64,000 nucleotides of DNA from Acidihalobacter yilgarnensis (GCF_001753245.1 NZ_CP017415.1:3404040-3468039), one strand, 5' to 3'; positions 46,516 through 55,315 are shown, numbered from the stretch's first letter. Made by a program: numbers and translations. The notes: generated by a model not told the origin, from the letters alone.

Positions 46516-48201
46516 TTACTTTGCAACAGACAAACTAGAACAAAGATCGGCGATCGCATCAGCCTTTTTCCGCAATACATCCTTTTTATACTGCGCCACC
46601 AATTTCGCTGAAATCTTCCTGCACCAAGTTGGGCTTTTTAGTTCATTTTTGTAGTCAAATTCTTTGTCGTCGACAATTTCCGCATTCAGATCGAGCGCGA
46701 GAGAGCGTGCAAGTTGATCAATAATATTTGTGAAGTCCGTTATCTTATCAGCAGACAAAATACCCTTCATATTATTCAACATTATGACACCTTCAGATTC
46801 GGTTCGAATCAGACTCACAACCCCATATACCAAAAAGTATTTCGTAAGATTGTAGTAGGCAAACTGCTTGTCATCGATCGCATCAAGAGCCTTCTCCACC
46901 GCTTGGAAAGCTCGCCAGTACCCAACAACTTTAGCACCGGTAACATCAGGCCGGCCAAAGATATCTGAGTGAAGGTCATCCATTATTTTATATTTCTGGT
47001 GGCAGCTCCACGGCTGGGCAAGGTCCATCGCAAGAAGAATCAAGCCAGCCGACTCATTGTTTATCACTTCTTTACCGCCATGAGTCTCACCCTGCTTAAT
47101 TTCATAAGCAATAGTGTCTTTGCTTACAGTGCTCACCTCAGCCTTAAGCCGTTGCTGGATGTTGTGATTAGATTTTAAATCACGCGCTTTGATCGCATTT
47201 TGATTGTTGCTATTGGTGGTAATTCGCTGCGAAAGGGCTGCGTCCCCTTTTGTCTCTATCAGCTTCACTAAAATTTTGAGGTCATCCGTAATCTTCGGCT
47301 TTTCAGCCATCAGAGAAGTTAAGCTCTGCGCACCATTGACCACGACGTAGTCCTCGATGTCTATCCGCTGTTCCGTTTCAGAAACGATTTCCCTGCACAG
47401 CACGTTGATTCCATTATGATATAGCGGAAAGTTCTTGTGCTCTTCTTTGTTTTTAATGCTCTTTCGCAGTCCTTTGTTTACTTTGGTGTTCCCCAAAGCC
47501 AATCTAACGTTCTGCTCAAAAAGACTGCCATCTGAAATCCCGCTCATCTTGAGCAAATTGAGCGCTGGCGCCAGGAACAATCGAGCAGCTGCACCACCGG
47601 CATCGTATTCAATTACATCAGAATCAGAAATATCAAAGTAGAATTTCCCTTTAATACCACCATCGACATCTAAATCAACGTAATTATTGGCTATCGCTTC
47701 TGCGTCAAAAAGTTCAATCTTCTGCAATTTCCCAAGAATCGCTTTCGCATCGTCGTTTGCACTTGCGTTGCTGATAAATATGCCGAGCACTTCGTAACCA
47801 CTATCAACCTTTGTCGCAAGGCTTGTTCGTGTGATTGTCTGCTTCAGTTTTTCGTTTGTAGTTTCGGAATAGAGATCTTCTATTTTTTGTTTACTATCAA
47901 ACTGTTGCAAAGTGCCGTAAAACTCTTTCAGATCGGTGTCACCGAATTCAGCGTTGTCCTTGGTCTTGGTTTTTGACTGAACGATATAAACAGTTTCAGC
48001 GACATCATCAACATAAATTGCGTCAACGCCCTTGTCATGCTTAGCATCCACGCAAGCATCGTCGGCATCTATTGCTTCTAGCCGATATATGTTCTCCAAG
48101 AACCATCTGATGAATCGGCCAGAGAAATCCGGTGCCCGCTTTTCGTAGGGTTTTAGTTCATTCGTGGAGAAAGCGTTATGGTTGAGAGCGTTCGCTTTCA
48201 T
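46516..48201 (-). CDS. AIPR-family abortive-infection protein with N-terminal nuclease-like motif
   Basis: 561 residues. The AIPR domain (PF10592) occupies about 200-500: FPLYHNGINVLCREI, VNGAQSLTSLM, and RITTNSNNQNAIKARDLKSN are its signatures. The N-terminal 100 residues contain GVDAIYVDD (D60) and, after a strand, VYIVQSK (Q75, K77), the D...QxK pattern of PD-(D/E)XK/Mrr-type nucleases. AIPR proteins protect against phage, originally found on lactococcal plasmids. GAGGA lies just before the ATG. The gene is more AT-rich than flanking housekeeping genes and lies between attC-like sites, so it appears to be an integron cassette gene. Confidence 0.9.
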   Translation of the reverse strand: MKANALNHNAFSTNELKPYEKRAPDFSGRFIRWFLENIYRLEAIDADDACVDAKHDKGVDAIYVDDVAETVYIVQSKTKTKDNAEFGDTDLKEFYGTLQQFDSKQKIEDLYSETTNEKLKQTITRTSLATKVDSGYEVLGIFISNASANDDAKAILGKLQKIELFDAEAIANNYVDLDVDGGIKGKFYFDISDSDVIEYDAGGAAARLFLAPALNLLKMSGISDGSLFEQNVRLALGNTKVNKGLRKSIKNKEEHKNFPLYHNGINVLCREIVSETEQRIDIEDYVVVNGAQSLTSLMAEKPKITDDLKILVKLIETKGDAALSQRITTNSNNQNAIKARDLKSNHNIQQRLKAEVSTVSKDTIAYEIKQGETHGGKEVINNESAGLILLAMDLAQPWSCHQKYKIMDDLHSDIFGRPDVTGAKVVGYWRAFQAVEKALDAIDDKQFAYYNLTKYFLVYGVVSLIRTESEGVIMLNNMKGILSADKITDFTNIIDQLARSLALDLNAEIVDDKEFDYKNELKSPTWCRKISAKLVAQYKKDVLRKKADAIADLCSSLSVAK

Positions 48202-48312
48202 ATGTCCTCGCCAGTCGTGTTAGTAATTAGGTCATAGTATGACCGTAAAACACCCTATGCACTGCGAATACATGGATCAATGCGCATGGGAGCCTCACTG
48301 TGTCAACTTGCC

Positions 48313-48370
48313 GCCCAACTTTTAAGCTCAGCCGCGCGCGAAGCGCGTCTGTTGGGGCGCCTTGTTGGGC
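48313..48370 (-). repeat. attC (59-base element-like) site
   Basis: On the minus strand GCCCAAC (R'') begins the site, GTTGGGC (R') ends it, and the 44 bases between form a hairpin whose tip is ACGCGC-TTC-GCGCGC flanked by CAG/CTG; the 3' arm GGCTGAGCTT is the usual L' form of environmental cassettes. The site starts ten bases after the stop of the gene at 48380-48796 and precedes the AIPR gene by 112 bases. Confidence 0.75.
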
Positions 48371-48379
48371 GACTTTCGC

Positions 48380-48796
48380 TCAAAATGAAATATTGCTGAG
48401 CGTACCATAATCAATCTCCGCCGCCTGACATGCCAGCCGCAGGATGTGCGGCACGTCTCTCCACGGAATGTTGGTTAAGACGTGGTAGCCTGCTACCGCC
48501 TCGGACTGTGCCTGTAGATGAGGACTTTCAATATATAGGAGATCTGGTGTCTCGGCGATGTATCGTCGGGTGCGACGTTTGTTGGACTGCCAGTTCTTAT
48601 CATCAAGACTCGAAGCCTTTTCCATTGAGCCGGGCACCGCCTCCTCAATTCTCTCGAGGCTCGTTTTTAGAGCATCACGAATATCCCAAGGCCGGATGGA
48701 CTCGAAGATATCCCAACGCCCATCCTTGTACCGGAACACGATGCGCCGATCCTTCCATACAGTGCAATGGATGGCCTTAAGCTGCCGGTGTGCCAC
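48380..48796 (-). CDS. Hypothetical cassette-encoded protein
   Basis: 138 residues starting at a GTG (48796) six bases after AAGGAG; another GTG at 48802 abuts the site and is less likely. No recognised domain. The composition is mixed charged: RRIVFRYKDGRWDIFES, a lysine/arginine patch (NKRRTRRY), then YHVLTNIPWRDVPHILRLA. The short stop-to-attC distance and orientation match integron cassette genes. Function unknown. Confidence 0.7.
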   Translation of the reverse strand: MAHRQLKAIHCTVWKDRRIVFRYKDGRWDIFESIRPWDIRDALKTSLERIEEAVPGSMEKASSLDDKNWQSNKRRTRRYIAETPDLLYIESPHLQAQSEAVAGYHVLTNIPWRDVPHILRLACQAAEIDYGTLSNISF

Positions 48797-48857
48797 GTTC
48801 ACCTCCTTGATGCCAAAATTGCAGAAGCAATGTTTCCAAGCTGCAGCCTCCTAAGCA

Positions 48858-48929
48858 GCCAAACGCCTGCCGTAACCGGCGGATTTGTAGTGAGCTCAGC
48901 GAACGAAAAATGCGTCCGTTTTTAGGTCA
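48858..48929 (-). repeat. Degenerate attC-like site (half site)
   Basis: Read on the minus strand it ends GGTTACGGCAGGCGTTTGGC, like the L'-R' half of an attC, and the preceding CCTAAAAACGGACGCATT pairs imperfectly with it. The R'' box expected on the other side (GCCAAAC-like) is missing. It would be the left boundary of the cassette holding the 138-residue gene. Confidence 0.35.
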
Positions 48930-49050
48930 AGAGAGCAACATGCACAGTAATCACTTTCAATAAACTGACATGTAAGCGTTTAGGAGATCGCAAGCCCCCC
49001 CTAAACGATGCGCACGCATTCCCAATACTTTCTCTGGACTTTAGCCTCTT

Positions 49051-49455
49051 TTATTCCCACGGCCATCGATGCCGATATGACTTAACAAATCCAGAAAATT
49101 CGTCTCTAAAATAACCACTCGGGATCACATTGCGATTTAAATCTGGGTATGCATTAGTCAATATCTTTTGGTTTTTGAGAGTGAATTTAGCTTCCCCTGG
49201 TTCGTCATATTCATAGCCGAAGGATGACATGCATGACACAACCATATCTCTATGCTGACTGTGCCATTCACTAACAGCATTATCAGTTATAGGCTTGTCA
49301 TTGTAAGGACGCCGAGAGGCCATTGCCTTGTCTGCTTCAAATTCGCAGTAACCCAATGTTTTTGCAGTTGTCGGTACTATGTTTGCCATATCTGCGAGAA
49401 CGAAAATTATGACTGCACCAAGGACAAAGATAATGATTTTCTTCAATAATGACAT
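49051..49455 (-). CDS. Hypothetical single-pass membrane/exported protein
   Basis: 134 residues. An N-terminal hydrophobic segment (IIIFVLGAVIIFVLADMA, about 5-23) acts as signal anchor; two cysteines in the exported part (CEFEADKAM and VVSCMSSFGYEY) could form a disulfide. I choose the ATG at 49455 over 49473 because sequence character begins there, although no strong ribosome-binding site is seen. It is AT-rich and has no family I recognise, and may be a third cassette gene. Confidence 0.6.
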   Translation of the reverse strand: MSLLKKIIIFVLGAVIIFVLADMANIVPTTAKTLGYCEFEADKAMASRRPYNDKPITDNAVSEWHSQHRDMVVSCMSSFGYEYDEPGEAKFTLKNQKILTNAYPDLNRNVIPSGYFRDEFSGFVKSYRHRWPWE

Positions 49456-49739
49456 TGTGCTTGCTCTGATCATTGAATTTGAGACCCCATAATAAATAAA
49501 CCAAAACGAGAGAGAATGAATCTCGGGGTCTAGACTTGCCTTTTGCTCCAGTCAGGATACTCGACAGGCGGCCAGGACAATTCCCCACTTTCCTGCTGGA
49601 ACCGGCCGTTCAAACAACGACCCAGGACGGCGGTGACCGGCCGCAGTTGGCCGAAAGCAGCATAAAACCCCAGCATTATAAACCAGACATTCAAACCCAC
49701 CATACTGCTGCACACATCATCTCATGGGCTGGATCGGCA

Positions 49740-50027
49740 TTACATTTCCCAGCCACCGTGCGGCATACGTTGCAGGTGTATGTGGTGCGCCAGACGAATC
49801 ATCGGCCGCGTGAGGAATTGCGCACTACCGAGGATGAACAACCAAGTGCCGATGTGTGTCAGCGAGGGATAGAGGAAGAACACGCTGCCGAGCAGAAACC
49901 AGATTGCGATCAGGAAGTCGTTGAAGATACTGGCGGTTTCGTAGCGGCGGTGGATGACGAGCTGTTCGCGGCCCAGCGTCAAGGTCACGTCGCGGCTGGA
50001 GTTGATATCTTGGGTCGATGCCTTCAT
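49740..50027 (-). CDS. YrhK-family small membrane protein
   Basis: 95 residues. The YrhK domain is recognised from LVIHRRYETASIFNDFLIAI, then FLLGSVFFLYPSL and WLFILGSAQFLTRPMIRLAH with two transmembrane helices; the ending is HHIHLQRM. GGAGAG precedes the ATG. The function of the family is unknown. Confidence 0.85.
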   Translation of the reverse strand: MKASTQDINSSRDVTLTLGREQLVIHRRYETASIFNDFLIAIWFLLGSVFFLYPSLTHIGTWLFILGSAQFLTRPMIRLAHHIHLQRMPHGGWEM

Positions 50028-50124
50028 GAACTCTCCGATGTTTGTGCGAACCGGGCGCGGTCCGCAGCGGGTGTTGATATGACGTTTGACTACCCTTGGG
50101 CTCCATTGCGGCGCAGGGGTTCCC

Positions 50125-51561
50125 TTAGTCGCCCTCGGCCAGCTGGTGCGCGAGGTCGCCGAGCACGACTACGGCTTGCTCGACGGGCCGCCCCCAGGGC
50201 AGTGCGGCGTTGAGGCGGATGAATGGGCGGTATTTGCCGGTGGCCGAGAACATCGGGCCGGGCGCGATACTGATCTGACGCGCTTGGGCACGTTCATAAA
50301 GCACGAGGCTGTCGACAGCCTGCGGCAACTCGACCCAGAGGACGCAACCGCCCTGCGGACGCGTCAACCGCGTACCGGGTGGAAAGGATTCGGCCACCGC
50401 GTCGCTCAGGCGTGCGACATGCGCGGCATATTCCCCTCGCACGCGCCGCAGGTGGCGGTCGTAGCCCCCTTGGGCGAGCAGTTCGGCGACGACCCACTGG
50501 GGCAATGTGGCGGTCGCGAGGTTGCTGACGTATTTGTAATAGCTCACCGGCTCGCGGTAGCGGCCGGGCACGATCCAGCCCACGCGCAGCCCTGGCGACA
50601 GGGTCTTGGAAAACGACGAGCAGTACAGCACGCGGCCGTCGCGATCACCCGCAAGCACGGCGGGCGGGCGTTCGTGACCGAAACCCAGATCGCCCCAGAT
50701 GTCGTCTTCGATCAGCGGCACGTCGTGCCCCGCCAGCAGTGCGAGCAGGGCGTGCTTACGCGCCAGCGGCATGCAGTAGCCGAGCGGATTGCTGTAGTTG
50801 GGCACCAGCACGCAGGCCTTCACCGGCCAGCGTTCCAGCACCACTTGCAGCGCCTCCAGTGAGATGCCGTGATCCGGGTGCGTCGGGATCTCCAGCGCCT
50901 TGAGTCCGAGCGACTCGATCACCTGCAACAAGCCGTAGAAGGTCGGCGATTCGATGGCAATCACGTCGCCCGGCACGGCCACGGCGCGCAGCGCCAGGGT
51001 CAAGGCCTCCTGACAGCCGCTGGTGATGATCACCTCGTCGGGGTCGACCGTGCAGCCGGCATCGGCCATACGCCGTGCAATCTGCACGCGCAGCTCCATG
51101 ACACCGGGCGGAAATGCATAGGCCGTGGCGCGCTCGGCGTAGCGCGAGACGACGCGGCGCAGGGCGGCGCGTTCGGCCTGCACCGGCAGGAAGCCCTCGG
51201 CGGGCACTGCGGCACCGAAGGACACGACCCCTGGCTGGTGCGTGGCTTGCACCAGACGCAACGCCATCGCCTGCCCGCTCACCAGGGTTGGACGCGTACT
51301 CGGGCGCGAGGGTTCGGGTGCCGCCGGCAACGGCGCGCGGGCGCGCACGAAGTAACCCGCACGCGGACGCGCCTCGATGCGACCCTGATCCTCCAGCAAG
51401 TGCTGCGCCTGGATCACGGTGCCCACGCTCACACCGAATTGCCGGCTCAGCTTGCGCACGCCGGGCAGCCGCTCGCCCGGCACATATTGCATCTGCTCGA
51501 TGCGCTCGGTGATGCGCGCGGCAATCTGCCGATAGAGTAGCGTGTCGCCGACGGCACTCAC
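50125..51561 (-). CDS. MocR-type regulator (GntR HTH fused to aminotransferase)
   Basis: 478 residues. An N-terminal winged HTH of the GntR family (about 1-75; GERLPGVRKLSRQFGVSVGT, then VIQAQHLLEDQGRIEARPRAG) is fused to a fold-type I aminotransferase domain (about 110-475; ITSGCQEALTLAL, YSNPLGYCMP, and the Schiff-base Lys in CSSFSKTLSPGLRVGW). MocR proteins sense PLP or aminated metabolites. The gene is divergent from the PhzF-aminotransferase-permease operon, and inverted repeats lie between them, so it probably regulates that operon. Confidence 0.93.
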   Translation of the reverse strand: MSAVGDTLLYRQIAARITERIEQMQYVPGERLPGVRKLSRQFGVSVGTVIQAQHLLEDQGRIEARPRAGYFVRARAPLPAAPEPSRPSTRPTLVSGQAMALRLVQATHQPGVVSFGAAVPAEGFLPVQAERAALRRVVSRYAERATAYAFPPGVMELRVQIARRMADAGCTVDPDEVIITSGCQEALTLALRAVAVPGDVIAIESPTFYGLLQVIESLGLKALEIPTHPDHGISLEALQVVLERWPVKACVLVPNYSNPLGYCMPLARKHALLALLAGHDVPLIEDDIWGDLGFGHERPPAVLAGDRDGRVLYCSSFSKTLSPGLRVGWIVPGRYREPVSYYKYVSNLATATLPQWVVAELLAQGGYDRHLRRVRGEYAAHVARLSDAVAESFPPGTRLTRPQGGCVLWVELPQAVDSLVLYERAQARQISIAPGPMFSATGKYRPFIRLNAALPWGRPVEQAVVVLGDLAHQLAEGD

Positions 51562-51575
51562 GCGTATTTGCCTGT

Positions 51576-51662
51576 GGTACAGATGCCCCGTGGCAGGACC
51601 AACACAGCGCTATCAGCGCTATAACTGTACTGGCTCATAATCGTAATCTCTGCATCTGTACC
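51576..51662. promoter_or_regulatory. MocR/PhzF divergent control region with inverted repeats
   Basis: A perfect 10-bp inverted repeat GGTACAGATG (51576-51585) / CATCTGTACC (51653-51662) spans 87 bases between the divergent genes. Inside are a direct repeat of AGCGCTAT (about 51606 and 51615) and a related ACTGTACTGG; further ACAGTTGTAC lies at 51680-51689. These are candidate regulator sites. Binding is inference. Confidence 0.5.
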
Positions 51663-51721
51663 AGCCTCAGTATGGCCGCTACAGTTGTACGACACAAACC
51701 ACGCGCCAGGACACCGCCGAC

Positions 51722-52519
51722 ATGTACCGCGAAATCCGCCTGTTCCAGATCGATTCCTTTGCAGCCAGGCCCTTCGAGGGCAATCCCGCCGCCGTGTGCC
51801 TGCTCGACGGGTCTGCCGATGCGGCTTGGATGCAGCAGGTTGCCGCCGAGATGAACCTCTCGGAAACCGCCTTCGTCAGCCCCGCGGCCGACGGCTTCGA
51901 GCTGCGCTGGTTCACGCCCACGGTGGAAGTCGACCTGTGCGGCCACGCCACCCTGGCGAGCGCGCATGTCCTGTTTGAAACGGGCACGGTGACCGCGGAC
52001 GCAAGCGTGCGCTTCCATACCCGCAGCGGTCTGCTGACCGTGGCCCGCAGCGGCGACGGCTACGAGATGGATTTCCCCGCCGATCCGCCCGCGCCCTGCG
52101 CTGCGCCGGACGGCCTGGCGCGGGTGCTGGGCGCGGAACCCGTCTCCGTCTTGCGCGGACGCGAGGATCTCGTGATCCGTCTCGCCGACGCCGCAACCGT
52201 GCGCGGCCTGACCCCGGACATGGCCGCGCTAGGACGGCTTGATGCACGCGGGGTCATCGTCACCGCCGCAGCCGACGAAGCCGGCTGCGACTTCATTTCG
52301 CGCTTCTTCGGCCCACAGGTCGGCATCGACGAAGACCCGGTCACCGGCTCGGCGCACTGCACGCTCGCCCCCTACTGGGCCGCCGAACTCGACCGCGACC
52401 GGCTTCGCGCCTATCAAGCTTCGGCGCGCGGAGGGTGGCTCTCGCTTACAGTGACCGGCGCGCGCGTGCAGATCGGCGGACAGGCGGTGACCGTGTTCTC
52501 GGGGGTGTTACATGCCTGA
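51722..52519 (+). CDS. PhzF-family isomerase-like protein
   Basis: 265 residues with the diaminopimelate-epimerase fold of the PhzF family: FQIDSFAARPFEGNPAAVCL at the start, MNLSETAFV with the catalytic Glu, DLCGHATLASAHVLF, and the C-terminal DPVTGSAHCTLAPYW. PhzF isomerises trans-2,3-dihydro-3-hydroxyanthranilate; most homologues have unknown substrates. It overlaps the next gene by eight bases. Confidence 0.93.
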   Translation: MYREIRLFQIDSFAARPFEGNPAAVCLLDGSADAAWMQQVAAEMNLSETAFVSPAADGFELRWFTPTVEVDLCGHATLASAHVLFETGTVTADASVRFHTRSGLLTVARSGDGYEMDFPADPPAPCAAPDGLARVLGAEPVSVLRGREDLVIRLADAATVRGLTPDMAALGRLDARGVIVTAAADEAGCDFISRFFGPQVGIDEDPVTGSAHCTLAPYWAAELDRDRLRAYQASARGGWLSLTVTGARVQIGGQAVTVFSGVLHA

Positions 52520-53408
52520 GCAAAACATCGCACGCTGCTGGTTCAACGGCCGCCTGGTCAATCCCGCTGAGCCGCAGATCTCGGTCTACGATCATGGTCT
52601 GCTCTATGGCGACGGCGTATTCGAGGGTATCCGCTTCTACCATCGCCGGGCCTTTCGCCTGCAAGCGCACCTCGAACGCCTGCAGCACTCGGCGCGCGCC
52701 ATCGCCCTTGCGATGCCCTATGCGACCGATGCACTCGCGGCGGCGGTCGACGAGGTGATCGCGGCCAGCCCGCTGGACGACGGCTATCTGCGGCTGGTGG
52801 TCACGCGCGGCGCGGGCTCCCTCGGCATCGACCCGCGCAGCTGTGCCCAAGGCAACGCCTTCATCGTCGCCGACCGCATCGGCTTCACCTCTGCGGCACA
52901 GCGGCAGGCAGGTTTGAGCGTGATCGTGGCCGCTATCCGCCGCTTACCCACCGACGGGCTGGACCCCCGCGTCAAGAGCCTGAACTACCTCAATCATGTG
53001 CTCGCGCGCATGGAGGCCACTCGCGCCGGTGCCGACGAAGCGCTGCTGCTCAACGCCCAGGGCCGCATCACCGAAGGCAGCGGCGACAACGTCTTCGTGG
53101 TTCGCCGTGGCGAGCTGCTCACCCCACCCGGCATCGACGGCGCACTGGAGGGCATCACCCGAGGGGTCGTACTCGAACTGGCTGCATCGCTCGGCCTGCC
53201 GGCGCGCGAAGCCTCGCTCGCGCCCTACGAGCTTTACACCGCCGACGAGTGCTTCCTCACCGGCACGGCCGCCGAGCTGTTGCCGGTGCGCGAGATCGAC
53301 GGGCGCGCGCTGGATATCTGTCCGGGCCCCGTGACGCAAGCCATCGAATCGGCCTTCAGCGCCCTTATCGCGCGTGAATGTGGCGAGCCGGCGGAAACTG
53401 CAGCGTGA
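52512..53408 (+). CDS. Class IV aminotransferase (branched-chain aminotransferase-like)
   Basis: 298 residues, fold-type IV PLP enzyme. Motifs: CWFNGRLVNPAEPQISVYDH, then LLYGDGVFEGIRFY, the PLP Lys in RVKSLNYLNHVLARMEA, EALLLNAQGRITEGSGDNVF and the glycine-rich ECFLTGTAAELLPV. It is closest by eye to IlvE (branched-chain) but D-amino-acid or 4-amino-4-deoxychorismate lyase-like activities are possible. It is central in an operon, overlapping genes on both sides. Confidence 0.88.
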   Translation: MPEQNIARCWFNGRLVNPAEPQISVYDHGLLYGDGVFEGIRFYHRRAFRLQAHLERLQHSARAIALAMPYATDALAAAVDEVIAASPLDDGYLRLVVTRGAGSLGIDPRSCAQGNAFIVADRIGFTSAAQRQAGLSVIVAAIRRLPTDGLDPRVKSLNYLNHVLARMEATRAGADEALLLNAQGRITEGSGDNVFVVRRGELLTPPGIDGALEGITRGVVLELAASLGLPAREASLAPYELYTADECFLTGTAAELLPVREIDGRALDICPGPVTQAIESAFSALIARECGEPAETAA

Positions 53409-54859
53409 CGCTGGACCTGCTGCCCTTCGCCGGCATTCTGGCGGCGCTCGCCAGCCGTCGCGTCAGCGTATGGCAGGCCGCCCTCGCCGGGCTGATCCTC
53501 AGTCTGCCCGCCTTCTGGTTCGCCGCACCGGACGCGCAGACGGCGATGGCGCGTATGGCCGGTGCCGCAATGCATGGCCTCTGGCTAAGCTGGCTGGCCC
53601 TGTCGGTGATCCTCTCCGGCCTGCTGTTCCACCAGGTAGTCAGCCGCGCGCGCGCAGGGCCTGCACCGACGCCCGAGGCCGCCTCCCCCGAGCGACGTTA
53701 CCGCGTATTGTTCGCCCTGTGCTTCCTGGTCGGCCCCTTCTTCGAGTCGGTCACCGGCTTCGGCGTGGGGCTGGTGGTGACGCTGCCGCTATTGCTGCGC
53801 CTGGGCATCACGCCCGTCGGTGCCATTGTTCTCGGGCTGTACAGCCAAATGCTGGTGCCCTGGGGCGGCATGGCCGTCGGCACCACCGTGGGTGCCGCGC
53901 TGGCCGAATTGCCGCTGCATACGCTAGGCCTCGCCAGCGCCCTGCTGACGGTCCCGCTGCTCGGCGGCTATCTGTGGCTGTTCTGGCGCCTCGCGGCCGC
54001 CGAGGGGCTGCATCCCAATGCCAATCAGCGCCTGGACGATTTGTTGTGGATTGCTGCGCTGGGCGGGCTGCTGGTGCTGTGCAACGATGCCGTCGCGGTG
54101 CCCATCGCCGGCCTGCTGGCGACCGGCCTGCTGCTGGTACCGCGGCACTGGCGCGACCAGCGGCCGAATCTGACGCAATGGCGTGCCGCCGCGCATTCCG
54201 CCCGTCCTTATCTGCTCGTGACGGGCCTACTGCTCGTCACCCATACCCTGCCACCGCTACGACACACACTTAAACATCTGTGGGTCTGGCAGCCGGCGCC
54301 TGGCTGGCCCGCGTTCCCGCCGTTCTACGAGGTCTCGTTCTGGCTAGCCGTCACCGCGCTCGGCTACGGCCTCGCCACCCGCCTGGACGCCGTACACTGG
54401 CGGGCGCTCGTTGCGGACGCCGGACGCATGGCCTGGCCTCCGGCACGTACGACCGTACTCTTCGTGGTCATGGCTCAGCTGATGAGCGACGGCGGCATTG
54501 CCGGGCGTCTGGCAGCCGGCTGGCATGCCGCGGCAGGCAACGCTGCGCTGTATGCCGCCCCGCTGTTGGGCGGTCTGGCGGGGCTGTTGACGGCCAGCAA
54601 TACCGCCGCCAATGCCTTGCTGATGCCCCTGCAGACGGCACTGGCCGGCGGCGACCCGCGCCTGCTGACCTGGCTGGCCGCCGTGCAGAATCTCGCCGGC
54701 AGCAACCTCACCGCGCTTTCTCCGATCCGCATCGAGATGGCCGTTGCGCTGGCGGGTTTGGCCGGTGGCACGGCGCACGTCTATTCCCGCGCCTGGCCGC
54801 TCGGCGCACTGGCATTGCTACTGCTCACCGCAATGCTTGCCGTGCTCGTGCTGGGCTAG
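53405..54859 (+). CDS. L-lactate-permease-family (LctP-like) transporter
   Basis: 484 residues from the GTG at 53405, which overlaps the preceding stop (GTGA); an ATG at 53378 would lie far inside the upstream gene. About 12-14 hydrophobic segments; VGPFFESVTGFGVGLVVTLP and GLAGLLTASNTAANALLMPLQ, then QNLAGSNLTALSP, are typical of the lactate permease family. Context with an aminotransferase suggests a keto- or hydroxy-acid substrate, unproven. Confidence 0.85.
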   Translation: MTLDLLPFAGILAALASRRVSVWQAALAGLILSLPAFWFAAPDAQTAMARMAGAAMHGLWLSWLALSVILSGLLFHQVVSRARAGPAPTPEAASPERRYRVLFALCFLVGPFFESVTGFGVGLVVTLPLLLRLGITPVGAIVLGLYSQMLVPWGGMAVGTTVGAALAELPLHTLGLASALLTVPLLGGYLWLFWRLAAAEGLHPNANQRLDDLLWIAALGGLLVLCNDAVAVPIAGLLATGLLLVPRHWRDQRPNLTQWRAAAHSARPYLLVTGLLLVTHTLPPLRHTLKHLWVWQPAPGWPAFPPFYEVSFWLAVTALGYGLATRLDAVHWRALVADAGRMAWPPARTTVLFVVMAQLMSDGGIAGRLAAGWHAAAGNAALYAAPLLGGLAGLLTASNTAANALLMPLQTALAGGDPRLLTWLAAVQNLAGSNLTALSPIRIEMAVALAGLAGGTAHVYSRAWPLGALALLLLTAMLAVLVLG

Positions 54860-54867
54860 CGCGCCGC

Positions 54868-55254
54868 TCAGCCTGCGTCGTCGGGCTGAGCGTAATCTTC
54901 GTATTCGTTGTACTTGCGCGCCTGACCACGCACCCGCTCGACCGGGTATTTGACGCGGTTGATCTCGATCTTGCTTCGCGCCGCGGCATATAGATCGACA
55001 CCCAGCCGGTCGGCGAGGCGAATCAGATATAGCAGGACATCGGCCATCTCATGCTCGATGTCCTGACGGCGCTTGGCATCCGGCGCGGCGCTCTCCTCCG
55101 GTGTCAGCCACTGGAAGCATTCGAGCAGTTCGGCGGCCTCGACCGACAGCGCCATGGCCAGATTCTTGGGCGTGTGGAAAGTTTCCCAGTCGCGTTCGCG
55201 GGCGAAAACCTCCAGCGCGGCGCGCAGCGTTTCCAGGGCATCGGTATCGGGCAT
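54868..55254 (-). CDS. MazG-like nucleotide pyrophosphohydrolase
   Basis: 128 residues, all-alpha NTP-PPase of the dCTPase/RS21-C6 type. The signature ExxE...ExxD is visible in SVEAAELLECFQW and IEHEMADVLLYLIRLADRLG, with a helical tail. It probably hydrolyses non-canonical or excess dNTPs. It converges with the permease gene and is nine bases from it. Confidence 0.9.
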   Translation of the reverse strand: MPDTDALETLRAALEVFARERDWETFHTPKNLAMALSVEAAELLECFQWLTPEESAAPDAKRRQDIEHEMADVLLYLIRLADRLGVDLYAAARSKIEINRVKYPVERVRGQARKYNEYEDYAQPDDAG

Positions 55255-55315
55255 GCCAACCTCGTAGATATCGGAACACTGCGAGGTATTCTACGCCCCA
55301 CCTTCGGCGGCAGGC

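Noticed and set aside
46239-46580. Minus-strand frame overlapping the AIPR 3' end
   Set aside because: It reads through the attC-like palindrome (PPNNTLQ is typical of translated attC), so it is not a gene.
48975-49007. CGTTTAGG...CCTAAACG inverted repeat as another attC
   Set aside because: The order GTT...AAC is the reverse of an attC and inner L boxes are missing; more like a simple hairpin.
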